Assembly (NCBI RefSeq): GCF_047495875.1
Contig: NC_092472.1
Coordinates: 1,544,349 to 1,608,348, forward strand
DNA length: 64,000 bases
From: Pithys albifrons albifrons
Lineage: Eukaryota > Chordata > Aves > Passeriformes > Thamnophilidae
Direction: 5' to 3'
Shown here in pieces: positions 10,181-22,015 of this stretch. Under the pieces are notes generated by a model that saw nothing but the letters and a program-made list of their open reading frames with translations, did not search any database and was not told where the DNA came from. Made by a program: the position numbers and the translations under genes. The first letter of the stretch is position 1. Each line of letters opens with the position of its first letter.

Positions 10181-11349
10181 AGTCCCTGAACAATGGGTCA
10201 CAAGTATCAGTGGCCTGTAACAACAAGCCTGGTCTTTGGTTGCAATGTCACCAGAACACCCAGTCTTTGCCAATGGGCTTCGGTGGGGCCTCATCGTGAG
10301 GGTACAGGGAAGTGTCCCACCTGGCCACAGACAGCACTCTGAGAGCTCAGGGCATGCTGTCAAACAGGGCATCAGGTCTCACAGCTGAGCTGTGAAAACC
10401 AGAAAGGCACCTTCCTACATGGAAAGAGGAAATCAGAAGCAGATGGGTATCCTGGAGAGTAAAGAGGCCAAAGTGGCAATGGGGTTGCCATGGGAGAAGA
10501 GGGGTTGGATTCTCTTCCACTGGTCAGTGGTGGATGGAGCTAAGGCTGAAGGAGACAAGACAGGACCTTCTTGTCTTTGAATGACCTCTGGAAAGGATGA
10601 TGGATAGAGACACTACTAGAACAACTTTGAGAATGGCTTTTTGGTGGCTTGTTCTTTTTTACTCTGTTTTCAAGAAGAGATTTTAACCTGCAGTTCTTGG
10701 TTAGCTGGACAGTAGGATCCTTTGATTATGGAGAAATCAGTTCCTAATGTTGGAGGTTTGGAGCTGCTGATAAGCAACCACATGGAGGAACATCCTCAAT
10801 GGCAGCACAGCTCAGAGGGTTGAACTGTTACACTGAACAGCGAGGGAAAGTCTGTGGCCGGGTTTGGATAACCTCTGAAACATTCACACCCCTTTCCAAA
10901 TCCCCTTGGCCTGGAAACTGGGCTGGCAAACCCTCTCCAGCAGTCTGATTTTTTCCCCCTTTTTGGGAAGTTTTCCAATGCTTCCTGGTTTTGGCTGGGA
11001 TGGCAATACCACAAGAATGGTCTTCCTGGTGTATTCCAGAAGTTTTGTTTCCAATCCCACCTCAAAGTAGGGTGTGGCAAAGCATGTGGAAAAGGCAAAC
11101 TGTGGAATATTGCTAGATCCCACAGGAGTCTGGATTTTCTCCCTGTGTACACTGGCTGGAGGGCTTGGTATGCGGAGAACCTGCCTCTCACAGCGAACCC
11201 TGCTGTGACCATCCACTCAAGCAGCTAAAAAGACAGCTCTCCATCTTTAACATCTCCATCACTGAAGTTTCTGAGACCATTACAAACAGCCAAACTGGGT
11301 TGTCTTTAAAAGACAGTCCTGATTGGTTGGGGGTTTTAAACCGAAAGGT
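10181..11349. other. No recognisable gene or repeat
   Basis: The longest open frame (10796-11212, minus, 138 codons) has no motif that I recognise and lies within the range expected by chance. Confidence 0.45.
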
Positions 11350-11880
11350 CACAGATTCACAGAATCAGAGAATGTGCTGAGCTGGAAGGGACCCACAAGC
11401 ACCATCCAGTCCAACTCCTGGCCCTGCACAGGACCATCCCCAAGAGTCACACCCTGTGCCCCAGAGCGTCATCCAAATACTCCTGGAGCTCTGGCAGCCT
11501 TGGGGCTGTGCCCACTGCCCTGGGGAGCCTGGTCAGTGCCCACCACCCTCTGGGGAAAGAACCTTTCCCTGAGATCCAACCTAACACAGCTCCAGCCATT
11601 CCCTGGGTGCTGTCCCTGGTCCCCACAGAGCAGAGCTCAGTGCCTGCCCCTCTTCTGCCCCTTCTGAGGAAGTTGTCCCTGCAGTGAGGTCTCCCCTCAG
11701 TCTCCTCTTCTCCAGCTGAACACACCAAGTGCCCTCAGTGTCCTCACACGCTGCCCCTCCAGGCCCTTCCCCATCTTTGTGTCCGTCCTTTGGCCACTCT
11801 CTAATGGCTTCATACCTTTCCTATGCTGTGGTGCCCTGAACTGCCACAACATTCACAGTGAGGCCCCCATTTTTCCCCTT
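11350..11880 (-). mobile_element. CR1 fragment, type B, ~530 bp
   Basis: The plus strand starts CACAGATTCACAGAATCAGA (the CR1 tail in antisense) and reads back through the type B 3' UTR and the end of ORF2 (antisense of the 'CTGGAGAAGAGGAGACTGAGG' block near 11700) to about 11880. It is 5'-truncated. Confidence 0.9.
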
Positions 11881-12439
11881 CCCCTGCCATCAGTGGAAGT
11901 CCCACTACAAGACTAGATGTGTGGTCTGTATGCAATGAGTGCAATGGTATTTACCCCCAGAACCTGCACAATCTCACAGCCATTAATAAACGTGTTCCAC
12001 ACAGCACTCCCAACCCTTCTGCTCTGCCCCAGGTCAGAAGGGAGAGCTGTGAAGTCACAGCTCAGCTTCTGTCTGTGCCATGACAACTGCTCTGCCCGGG
12101 CTGGTATTAGTAACTGTGGTGTTAGTAAGGCCATGTGTAGTCAGTCACTACATGAGTGGTAAGAATTAGTCTGCAGTTACCAGATGAGTCACATGTACCC
12201 GGAGAAGCTAAACTTTATAATTTTCCACCATTTTATTTATGTCACAGTAATGTCACACTGTCAGTTATTGCAATACATGTCCTCCCACAACAGCTTCACT
12301 ACAGGAGTGCAGGCTGAAGATCAACTATTTCAAATAATCACTGATACTAATGAAGAGCCAAAGTGCCTCACAGGGTGATGTCAAGGTAAGTAAGTCAGCA
12401 CAGAGCACTGAGAGGCATTGATGAAACCACTTCTTCATC
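11881..12439. other. No recognisable gene or repeat
   Basis: Short open frames only, nothing recognised. Confidence 0.45.
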
Positions 12440-13006
12440 CCACAGTGTGGTGAGGGAGGGGATTCTGCCCCTCTGCCCCCTCAGGTGAGACCCCACCTGC
12501 AGAGCTGCCTCAGGCCCTGGGCTCAACACAGGAAGGACATGGAGCTGTTGGAGAGAGTCCAGAGGAGGCACCAAGGTGGTCAGAGGATGGAGCAGCTCTG
12601 CTGGGAGGAAAGGCTGGGAGAGCTGGGATTGTCCAGCCTGGAGGAGAGAAGCTCTGAGGTCACCTGATTGTGGCCTTGCAGTGCCTGAAGGAGCCAACAG
12701 GAAAGATGGAGAGAGATTATTTACAAGAGCCTAGAGTGCCAGAACAAGGGGGAATGGCTCCCCACTGTCAGAGGGCAGGGATAGGTGGGATATTGGGAAG
12801 GAATTCTCCCCTGGGAGGGTGGACAGGCCCTGGCACAGGTTGCCCAGAGAAGCTGTGGCTGCCCCTGGATCCCTGGAAGTGTCCAAGGCCAGGTTGGACA
12901 GAGCTTGGAGCAACCTGGGCTGGTGGAAGGTGTCCCTGCCCATGGCAGGGCGTGGGACTGGATGGGCTTCAATGTCCCTTCCAACCCATGTCACTCCATG
13001 ATTCCT
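12440..13006 (+). mobile_element. CR1 fragment, type A, ~570 bp
   Basis: It begins inside ORF2 near CCACAGTGTGGTGAGGGAGG, passes TGAGACCCCACCTGCAGAGC and CTGGGAGAGCTGGGATTGTC, and ends ACTCCATGATTCCTCAC. It is closely related to the copies at 2957-3896 and (antisense) 20188-20925. Confidence 0.93.
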
Positions 13007-14685
13007 CACACAGAGGACCACAGTGCCAGTCTTTGAGTCCTCTGCAGTACAAACCCACAGGTGTAACAACACATGAAGGCAGAGCCACTCCATGAGAAAA
13101 GCACATCACTGAAAAGAGGGTGTACAAAGACTGCAAATGTATTTCTCCCCTCAAATCTGCTCATGTTCCCCATAGTAGTGTTTTACTTTTCCAAAATTTA
13201 AATTCCAAATCTTCTCACCATGGCACACAAATGTGTCAGAGTATTTCTGTTTATACAATAAAATACAGGGTTTGTCCCTTTTTTGCATGTTTTATTTTTA
13301 TGAATTCAGGCAGTGGAGATCATTATCAGCAACTCTCTGATGCTGACAATCTGTACTATGTTCTCATCATATTCACATTTATTCTTTGAGTGCCAGAGCA
13401 AAGGCATTCTTCCCACTGATTAAAAAACACACCATGTGTTTCCCTCTCTTAGTGCCTTCAGTAGTGCATGAGAACTTGTTCAGAATCCCTGCCAGCATTA
13501 GGGACTATGATTACAGAAGTGATAAGAAGTTCTTCAAATTCCTTCTCCATATTTTTGAAATGTGAGGAATTTGGCAAGTCCCAGAAACTGTTCTCAACAC
13601 TTCACAGGTTTCCTAACTGATCCCAACAGTTGTTTTTTATCTTTGTGAATTGGCCTTTAAGTTTCTGCAAAGGCATAATTCATGAAGTGATAATAACAAT
13701 GATACAAACTGAGGAATTACTGAGGCAGCACAAGCAAATGAGCAGAGCTTTTTTTAGGGGATAGCTCTGTTTATCTCGGGATAGAGACTGAACATTTGAC
13801 ATCACATTTACAAGCATTTTATTTCTTCTTGCTGTTGAGAACATAAAGCTAAGAGGCTATGCAGAAGTAAAATTCACACAGTGAGAGATGTACGGGACAG
13901 CAATTTAACAAGCACTTCAACATGTGGCTTTAACTTTGAACATGTGTTTCAAACCCACTGATTTCTTTGTGACTGAAGGACATGCTTAAGGGCTTTGTAA
14001 AGCAGGGAATAGTTATGGGATTACACATCCATTTGGGGCTGATGTATGTGCTTCAGTGCTTTCCAGCACAGACAGCAGATAAAGAGTCTAATAGTTCAAA
14101 CAATCAAAGTGCTTAAGTTTTGTGTTCAGAAATACTTTCCATAATACCTGGCATTACAGGGAGGATGTAGGTCTTAATCTGTTCTCGTTTTGACTCAGCC
14201 ATCTGTTGCTTCTTGGATTTACAACTTTTAAAACAGGCTGACAAATTAAGGAAATTCCTGTCTAATTAACATTAAGGCTTTCAGTCTTATCTGTGGCTTT
14301 TCACTGCTGTTAGCACAGGAAAGACATTCCCACTATCTAAACAAGCTCAGTTTTCCCAGCCATAGTTGTGTCCTTTGAACATTCATTTTAGACCTGTGAG
14401 AGTAGGGGGGAAAAATTTAACAAGGCACTTTAAAAGTCAGGCTGAGCTGCTGTAAGAAGACTGGTCATGCCATGGCAGACAGATATGGCTTGTTGGTTGG
14501 GGTTTGTTTGTGGGGTTTGTTCACTAGAAAGCAATGCAGGATAACATATAGGTGGGCACTGCTTGCTCTAAAAGCAGGAGCAGACCTGCTCTCCTCAGCC
14601 ATTCAGTGAGTAAAAGATGATCTGTAACCACAGCCGAATGCAGAAGGCAGAAGTCTCCATGTCCTTCACCCACTGGTGCCACCCT
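13007..14685. other. No recognisable gene or repeat
   Basis: About 1.7 kb of AT-rich sequence with very short open frames. No element recognised. Confidence 0.5.
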
Positions 14686-14880
14686 CAGATCTCACCAGGG
14701 CCTGCAGCTTCTCATAAGGGGCAGCTCTGATCTTTGCTCTTTGGGGACCAGGGACAGCACCCAGGGAATGGCCTAGAGCTGTGTCCAGGCAGGGTTAGAG
14801 TGGATCTTAATAAACAGGTTCTTCCCCCAGACAGTGGTTGGGCACTGGACAGGCTCCCCAAGGCAGAGGTCACAACAGGG
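14686..14880 (+). mobile_element. CR1 internal fragment, type B (left half of a chimera)
   Basis: Type B CR1 sequence from GATCTCACCAGGGCCTGCAG to CCAAGGCAGAGGTCACAACA. It lacks its own 3' end and is joined directly to a type A fragment in the same orientation. Confidence 0.8.
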
Positions 14881-14963
14881 TTAGATGGGATCCTGGGAAG
14901 GAATTCTTCCCTGTGAGGATGGTGAACCCTGGCACAGGGTGCCCAGAGAAGCTGTGGCTCTCC
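14876..14963 (+). mobile_element. CR1 internal fragment, type A (right half of a chimera)
   Basis: It runs from CAGGGTTAGATGGGATCCTG to CCAGAGAAGCTGTGGCTCTC. This is type A 3' UTR sequence, also without its 3' end. The junction with the preceding type B fragment suggests recombination or template switching. Confidence 0.75.
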
Positions 14964-15071
14964 TGACAAGCTGCTGACTGAGGGAAAATGATCCAGAGCA
15001 CACTCTGCATCGGGTGGAAATGAAGGCACAAATAGCAAACCTTTACTGAGGGCAACATGGGTATTTATAGG

Positions 15072-15525
15072 GTTCTGAGGGAACCCTCCCAGCCCTGGAG
15101 CCCACCCTGTGCCCGATGCCCACCTTGTCCCCCAGCCCAGAGCACTGAGTGCCACGGCCAGTCCTGCCTTGGGCACCTCCAGGGCTGGGCACTCCAAACA
15201 TCCCTGGGCAGCCCTTCCAATGCCTGACCACCCTTTCCAGGGAGAAATTCCTGCTGCTGTGCCACCTGCCCCTGCCCTGGCCCAGCCTGAGGCCATGCCC
15301 TCTCCTCCTGTCCCTGTTCCTGGAGCAGAGCCTGACCCCTCCCCTGGCTCTCCCCTCCTGGCTGGGATTGCAGAGCCAGAAGGTCCCCCCTGATCCTCCT
15401 TTTCTCCAGGCTGAGCCCCCCCAGCTCCCTCAGCCCCTCCTGCTGCTCCAGCCCCTTCCCAGCTCCGTTCCCTTCCCTGGACACACTCCAGCCCCTCAAT
15501 GTCTCTCTTGGAGTGAGGGGCAAGT
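15072..15525 (-). mobile_element. CR1 fragment, type D, ~450 bp
   Basis: Antisense CR1. In element sense it starts near GAGAGACATTGAGGGGCTGG and passes GAAGGGAACGGAGCTGGGAA, GGAGAAATTCCTGCTGCTGT (plus-strand view at 15240) and GGGCATCGGGCACAGGGTG before ending near 15072. The open frame at 14712-15545 (277 codons, minus) is this repeat and its flank, not a gene. Confidence 0.9.
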
Positions 15526-17559
15526 GTAAAAGAAAACTTTTCCACAGAGCCTCAGCTGACCCTAAGAAACAGCAATTAATAAAACTGTCTCTCAACTTCT
15601 TCACATAATTGTATTGGCAGGAATATTTAAGGGAATTAAAAAATAAAGACACTGCTGGGTGTCCATGAAAAAGGGATTTTGCATTTCTACTATGTTTGAG
15701 TAAGAAATTTGACTGAGAATTATGTTCTTATTAATAAACAAAAACATATTCAATCAATTAGGTATTTTAAATAACCCAAAGAAACCAGTTCTAAAGAACT
15801 GATAGACCAAACATTATTACACAAGTCTGTGAGAGAATTTAGATTTATACGTATCTGAAGAAATTAAACTTTCTTGATGGATACAGCAGAGAAAAAAAAA
15901 GTGGTTTTCACTGCAGGAGCAAACATTACACTGATCAGCATTTATTGCACTCATAGTACAAGATCCCAGATTAAGTGATTGCCCATGGTTTTAATGAAAC
16001 TTGATGAAATAGGGCAAAAAAAAAAAAGTTACATCACCATTACCCTCAAAAGTCCCAGTGGGATTCTGGGGTTTTTATCTGTATATAAAGAGTAAGAATG
16101 ACAAATCTCCTCTGGCCACATCCCTGCTCAGATTTCTGCCTGTTTCTGCCAGTTTTGGTCATCCAGTGTTAAAACAAAATTACTAGAAAGAAAAATAGAA
16201 AGGGACAGAGGGTCTGGCATATATTAAAGGCACTTCAGTCAATGGATGGAGCAACAGAATATGGCAGATTTGCATAAGTAACAAAGGGAAAATGTAATTT
16301 AAAGGATGGAAGCCAAAACTGTAATATTTTAAAGAGCATGAGGCTTGGGAGGTGGATTTAATGCAGAAGGTATTGGGAGAGGATTCCTTGCAGAGACACA
16401 AATTAGGAAGTAGAGCATTGACAAGAAAGGTCAGCAAAGGGTAAATGTTGGTCAGGAACTGCCTAAGGCTCAGAAACCAACTCCCCACTGTGGTTTGCTC
16501 CTATTAGTGCTGAGACAACAACAACTTTTCGTGAATATTGAGAAAGCAGGTTTACAAAGAGCCCTGAAAGCATAAAGTGTATTTAGAAAGGGTTATCTTG
16601 GTTATTTTGTGTGCTCTGGGTGGTTCTGGTTCTCTATGTAAGGAAACAGAGCACTGTGTGAGAGCTGTCCCTCAGTGTAGTAACAAACAGCAGACACCCC
16701 TGTGCAAACACACTTGGAGTCATTCCCACGCTGAAGATCCCTGGCAAACCAACTCAGTACAGCTTCTCAAGATATAGATAATTCATTACAAAGGGAAAAA
16801 AGTGCTGGTTTTCCTTCAAACACTAATTTTTTTTCAAAGTGACCACGTGACAAGCAATGTGATCCAGCAGTTATTAAAAAGCCAAATATCCCAAGCTGAG
16901 ACCTCACCAGACACTGCTGTCTGCTTAGTTTGTGATACAGACAGATAAGGATCACACAGGCTGGGCTGGGGGGAAACTCTGAAGTAGGAGGAGAGAGAAC
17001 CATGGCTACCTGGTTATTTTAACACAACCCTACACTAGCAATAAAGAAAGGCAAGAGCAGGACATCAGTGCCAAAGAAGGGATAAAGCAGAGCCCTGGGT
17101 ATCCCCTTCCCTGCTGGAATCCCCCGTCAGCAGCCTCTCACAGCACATCACACACACACGTTCCTGCTCTGAACACTTCTGCCAATTAGCAAAAATGAAC
17201 TAGTTAGGCAGTGATGTACAACACCTGACCCCTGTGTGCCCTGGAACACAGTGAGGAACAGCACAGGCTGGAGCTGCCCAGGGCAGGGACCAGCAGCCAC
17301 AGAAACTTTGTCAGTCAGAGGGAGGCACAGAGGCATTTCAAACCCTGATGCCTGACAACACCTAAGGCATCATGCAGTAGGTCTGTCATTGTCACAGAGA
17401 CATACCAGGGTGAGATGGAGATGCTCTCAGGGTGGAGGAAGGCTCAGCATCCCAGAGGATAACCTGTTGGAAGACCCAGCTGAAAGTGAAGCAACTGAGG
17501 GCTGGGAGGAGAGGTCAACTACTGCTCCACTCAGTGACTAGGGCAGGAGCCTGTCACTG
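15526..17559. other. No recognisable gene or repeat
   Basis: AT-rich, with poly(A) runs (for example 16017-16027) and a short CA run near 17150-17160. No gene or element recognised. Confidence 0.5.
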
Positions 17560-17952
17560 GATACAGTTGGTATGTTCTTCCTGGAGAAGAGGAGACTGAG
17601 GGGAGACCTCATTGCAGGTACAAATTCCTTGGGAGGGGCAGAGGAGGGGCAGGCACTGAGCTCTGCTCTGTGGGGACCAGGGACAGCACCCAGGGAATGG
17701 CTGGAGCTGTGTCAGGGCAGGGTCAGGTTGGATCTCAGGAAAAGTTTCTTCCCCCAGAGGGTGGTGGGCACTGACCAGGCTCCCCAGGGCAGTGGGCACA
17801 GCCCCAAGGCTGCCAGAGCTCCAGGAGTGTTTGGATGATGCTCTGGGGCACAGGGTGTGTCTCTTGGGGATGGTCCCGTGTAGGATCAGGAGTTGGACTG
17901 GATGATCCTTGTGGGTTCCTTCCAATTCAGCATGTTCTGTGACCCTGTGATG
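17560..17952 (+). mobile_element. CR1 fragment, type B, ~390 bp
   Basis: It begins near TGGTATGTTCTTCCTGGAGA, has GAGGAGACTGAGGGGAGACC and GGATGATGCTCTGGGGCACA, and ends CAGCATGTTCTGTGACCCTG. It is a standard 5'-truncated insertion. Confidence 0.93.
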
Positions 17953-20187
17953 CCTGTCAGTAAAGCTCAACTGTGAGGAGCTTTGGGATTATGATAAGGG
18001 AAGACAGAATCTCCTGAACACTGGTCTAAAATGGCTCTTTCCTCTGGCATTTCCCCTGTTAGAACAGGGACCTACAAAAGCTGGCTGCTTAGCTCATTTC
18101 TTTTTGTGTTTTTCCTTGGCATACAAAGGCCACAAGCTGTTTTCCCTTCGGCTGCTCCATATTTACAAATACTACAGCATCAAACAAGACCACATACTAT
18201 CACAGATAATTTATCCCAAGTGATTTATCCAGACTAATTTACAGCAGGCAAACTCACAAGTGCATTTACAGATTTTTAGGAAACCAACCCAACCCCTTGG
18301 TCCCTGCAGGCTCCAGTTTTGCTCCCTGCTTGCAAGTCAAGGTGAGTACAACAGGGTGCCCTGACCCCATCTTGGAATCCTCACCAGCAGAAATGATGGA
18401 GAGTCCTGGGATACAGCCCTTCAGTGTGCATTTCAGTGAGACTGTCAAACAGGCTCCTGAGGAGGAGGAAAGCAGCTCAGCTTGTTTCTGAGCTCCTGCA
18501 TCCATCATCTCCAGTGAAGGGTATTTTCTAACCCTACTGAACTGCAGAGTCATAAGCACCCACCTCACAATTGATATACTCTGGGAAAAGAATCCCTGAG
18601 AATAAAACCAATCAGCTTCTAACTGCAAATTAGGTATCTGGAGAGTCATTGGTAAGAAAATATTGTAGTTACTACTCCACTTCATTTCAAGATTTCGTGT
18701 TCAAGGACTCTGGCAAGTGTTACTTCTGTACTGAAACAACATGTTTCTGCTTTTTACCCTGTATCTTTTTTTTCTAAGCTCACAAGGTCCTTCTCATCAC
18801 ACCAACTTTCACTAAGTAGAGAGAAATTATATGAAATATCAATTCCAGAAGATGTATTAATAATGGCTGTAACTTCTTGATATTAAGCAGATGTTATTTT
18901 TAAAATTTCCCTCCCTGTTGTCTTCTGTAGCTTCCACCACACACTCAGTTGGCTTTGACTAATCACCAAACAAGTTCATTTTGCTATTTGCAAAACACGC
19001 ATCAAGTATATTGTACACTCTGAGCAATTAAGAGCAGACACACAGCTCTGAGCTATTACCCCTGTTACCATCATGTTTATGCTTGTTATTTCCATCAGCA
19101 GTCACTGCATTTGTCAAGGTTTCTCAGCAGTAACACACCATTCCATAAACCTCTGGCAGGCTCCTTAAAGGAGCTGGGGCTTTTACATGAGATAATGTAA
19201 GCTTTCTACTTGCTTGGAGCAGGTCACTTTGGGAAGCATCCAAACTCACTTCAAAATATTTCTTCCCTGAGCCAGAAAGTGCTTTTGAAGTGCTGTGCCC
19301 AACCACAGGCCCTTGGTGCCAGGCTGCTGCAGAGCAGCACCAACAGCCCATAACAGGAAGCGTGTCAGCACTCTCTGCCCAAAAACAGGGTGGGGAGAGC
19401 CGAGGGAGTGGTGCAGACACTCCGCGAGTGGAAAATCATCTGACAGGGCCTGGGTCTGGGATCAGATCGTGGATGGGTCAGATGACATCCATTCAGCTCT
19501 CGAGATCAAACAAGGCTTTATGCTTTCATATTTTTGGCCCCTCATGTGAGAGCACGCTGCAATATCGTGCAGGAAATCACATTTGAAGGGCCTGGCATGT
19601 ACAAGATTTTTACGAAGTTCACTTTTCCCTTTTGCTTTTCATCTGTTTTCTACATTTTTTCAGCGTGCTTTTCCTTCTGATTTATTGTTTTATTATTCTA
19701 TTTTTAAAATAAGGAATCTTTCCACTTCAGAGTTCCTAATGTAATGCACATGAAAATTAGCAATGGACAAACCTCAAACTCTTTAGAGGTCTGATCCAGG
19801 AAGAAGAAGCATCCAGAAGTTCAGAGGCTTATCCAAAGCTAATCTGAAAATTTCCAGACCTCTTCGGTCTAGACAGAGCTGTAGAAACCTGTTGGCTCAG
19901 GGCTCCCACCATGGACTGGGCTTGCCTCTCCCTCAGCTGCTCCCCCACTGAGCATCCAGCAGCAATTTTTGACAATGCCTTGTTGAAGAGCACACAAGGT
20001 GTACAAGCACACCAGCTCTGGGCACAGCAGGGACTGTGGGGACACTATTACACAAAACAACAAACAGATGTTTGGTTCTATTTGTAAAGGCTTAAATTCT
20101 GTGCCTGAGGGATTTGCCTGACAGAAATGCTTTGGCAGAGTTAAGCTCCACAGAATGATTAAAATCCATCATCCCTGCTCATTTGAA
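17953..20187. other. No recognisable gene or repeat
   Basis: About 2.2 kb without a recognisable feature. Open frames up to 139 codons (18266-18685, minus) lack any motif I know. Confidence 0.45.
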
Positions 20188-20925
20188 TCATGGAATCACT
20201 GAATTGTTTGGGTTCGAAAGCACCTTAAAGCTCATCCCATTTTACCCCCTGCCACGGGCAGGGACACCTTCCACTAGCCCAGGTTGCTCCAAGCCCTGTC
20301 CAACCTGGCCTTGGACACTTCCAGGGATCCAGGGGCAGCCACAGCTTCTCTGCCCAAACTGTGCCAGGGCCTGTCCATTCTCATAGAGAGGAATTCCTTC
20401 CCAATATCCCACCTATCCCTCTGGCAGTGGGAAGCCATTCCCCCTTGTCCTGTCACTCCAGGCCCTTGTAAAGAGTCTCTCTCCATCTTTCCTGTTGGGT
20501 CCTTCAGGCACTGGAAGCCACAATTAGGTCATCCCAAAGCTTCTCTTCTCCAGGCTGAACAATCCCAGTTCTCCCAGCCTTTCCTCCTCCAACCCTCTGA
20601 CCATCTTGGTGCCTCCTCCGGACTCTCTCCAACAGCTCCATGTCCTTCCTGTGCTGGCCCCAGGGCTGGAGGCAGCTCTGCAGGTGGGGTCTCACCTGAG
20701 GGGGCAGAGGGGCACAATCCCCCCTGCCCTGCTGCCCATGCTGTGGGACCAGCCCAGGGCACGGGGGGTTCTGGGCTGGGCCATGTCCAGCCTCTCCCCC
20801 ACCAGCACCCCTAAGTCCTTCTCCCCAGGGCTGCTCCATCTGCTCATCCCCAGCCTGGGTTGATCCCAGAGATTGCCCCGACTCAGGTGCAGCTCCAGCA
20901 CTTGGCCTTGCCTTCATTAGGTTTT
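20188..20925 (-). mobile_element. CR1 fragment, type A, ~740 bp
   Basis: The plus strand starts TCATGGAATCACTGAATTG (tail in antisense). It continues through GGCAGGGACACCTTCCAC, CCTTGGACACTTCCAGGGAT and the antisense ORF2 end, to the 'GAGCTGCACCTGAGT'-complement block near 20890 and about 20925. The 176-codon plus-strand frame at 20284-20814 is an antisense artefact. Confidence 0.93.
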
Positions 20926-21084
20926 GAAGGACACATTTAGTGCCTTAACACACATGTACATGTGCAGTACCTGCTTCATCAAGCACAGAGGAGGAGTGGC
21001 CACTGCAGGGAATCCCATACATGTCCATTGGGCAGGTCCTGGTGGGTGACTTCTCCTTGACACCTTCATACAAACCTTTGCCCA
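20926..21084. other. Unannotated spacer
   Basis: Nothing recognised. Confidence 0.4.
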
Positions 21085-21170
21085 TCACTGAATCATTTAG
21101 GCTGGAAATGACCTTTGAGATCACTGAGTCCTGTAAACCATGATGTCACCCAAAACTCAAGGCAGCCAGT
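21085..21170 (-). mobile_element. Old CR1 3' end remnant, type E
   Basis: TCACTGAATCATTTAGGCTG followed by GACCTTTGAGATCACTGAGTCC is the antisense form of a CR1 3' terminus (AGTCCAAC...GAATCAC). It is strongly diverged. Confidence 0.65.
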
Positions 21171-21757
21171 GTTTTGAGGGACCAAATTAATTAATTCCAC
21201 AAAAACCACCACACTTCATCCTGAAGTCTGATATACATGATAAAATCACACTGGCAAGATTCTTCCTGGAAATATTTTCTAAGGATATGCAAAATACCAA
21301 ATCCAACATGTTTCTCCATGTGATAGCTCTGCTTTTCCATCTTTGGCCAACAGGATGACATTTATGGCAGTAAAATTACAATTTTAGAGAAGTTAATCAA
21401 GATGAAGATGTTGATTCAAGGTCCTTGTGATTCTCAGCATGAAGAAAAAGTCAATTAAGGTGACATGTGACAGCAAAGCAGACAGGACAAAGGACACAGA
21501 TTGATGCTGCAAAACAGTGGTCTTTAATGCAGAAATTGATAATTGTGTAGATCAATAAATGAAGTGAAGGACAGTTCCAGGGGTAGGCCTGAGAAAATAG
21601 TATCTGTAGGTGGCTACATTGCTCCTCATCAATACAAGGGCCAATAGCAAGGAATGCAGGAAGGCACCAACTCGAAAATTGTTTCAAGGGCCCTGGGATT
21701 CTGTGACAAACTGGATACTGGAGAGGACACCTTGACAGCCAGAGATGACTGTCAGTG
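21171..21757. other. No recognisable gene or repeat
   Basis: AT-rich, with a 119-codon minus frame (21451-21810) lacking recognisable domains. Confidence 0.4.
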
Positions 21758-22015
21758 TAGAAACATAGAATTTTCAGGTTGGAAAAGACTTTTTGGATTG
21801 TTGAGTCCAACCATTTCCCCCATATTCACTACTAACCCATGTCCCCCAGTGCCACATCCACACACCTTTTAACTTCCTCCAGGGATGGGGTCTCCACCAC
21901 TGCCCTTGACAGCCCTTTCAGCAAGGCAGTTTTCCCTAATATCCCATAAAAACCTCCTCTGGCACAACCTGAGGCCATTTCTTTTCGTCCTATCTCTTGT
22001 TACAGCAGGGAGGTT
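21758..22015 (-). mobile_element. CR1 fragment, type E, ~260 bp
   Basis: The plus strand reads AAACATAGAATTTTCAGGTTGG, then GTTGAGTCCAACCATTTCCC, CCAGGGATGGGGTCTCCACC and AACCTGAGGCCATTTCTTTT. This is the antisense 3' end of an older CR1 subfamily. Confidence 0.85.

Noticed and set aside
14712..15545. 277-codon minus-strand open frame
   Set aside because: It runs through a type D CR1 and into a neighbouring CR1 chimera on the opposite strand; no independent domain.
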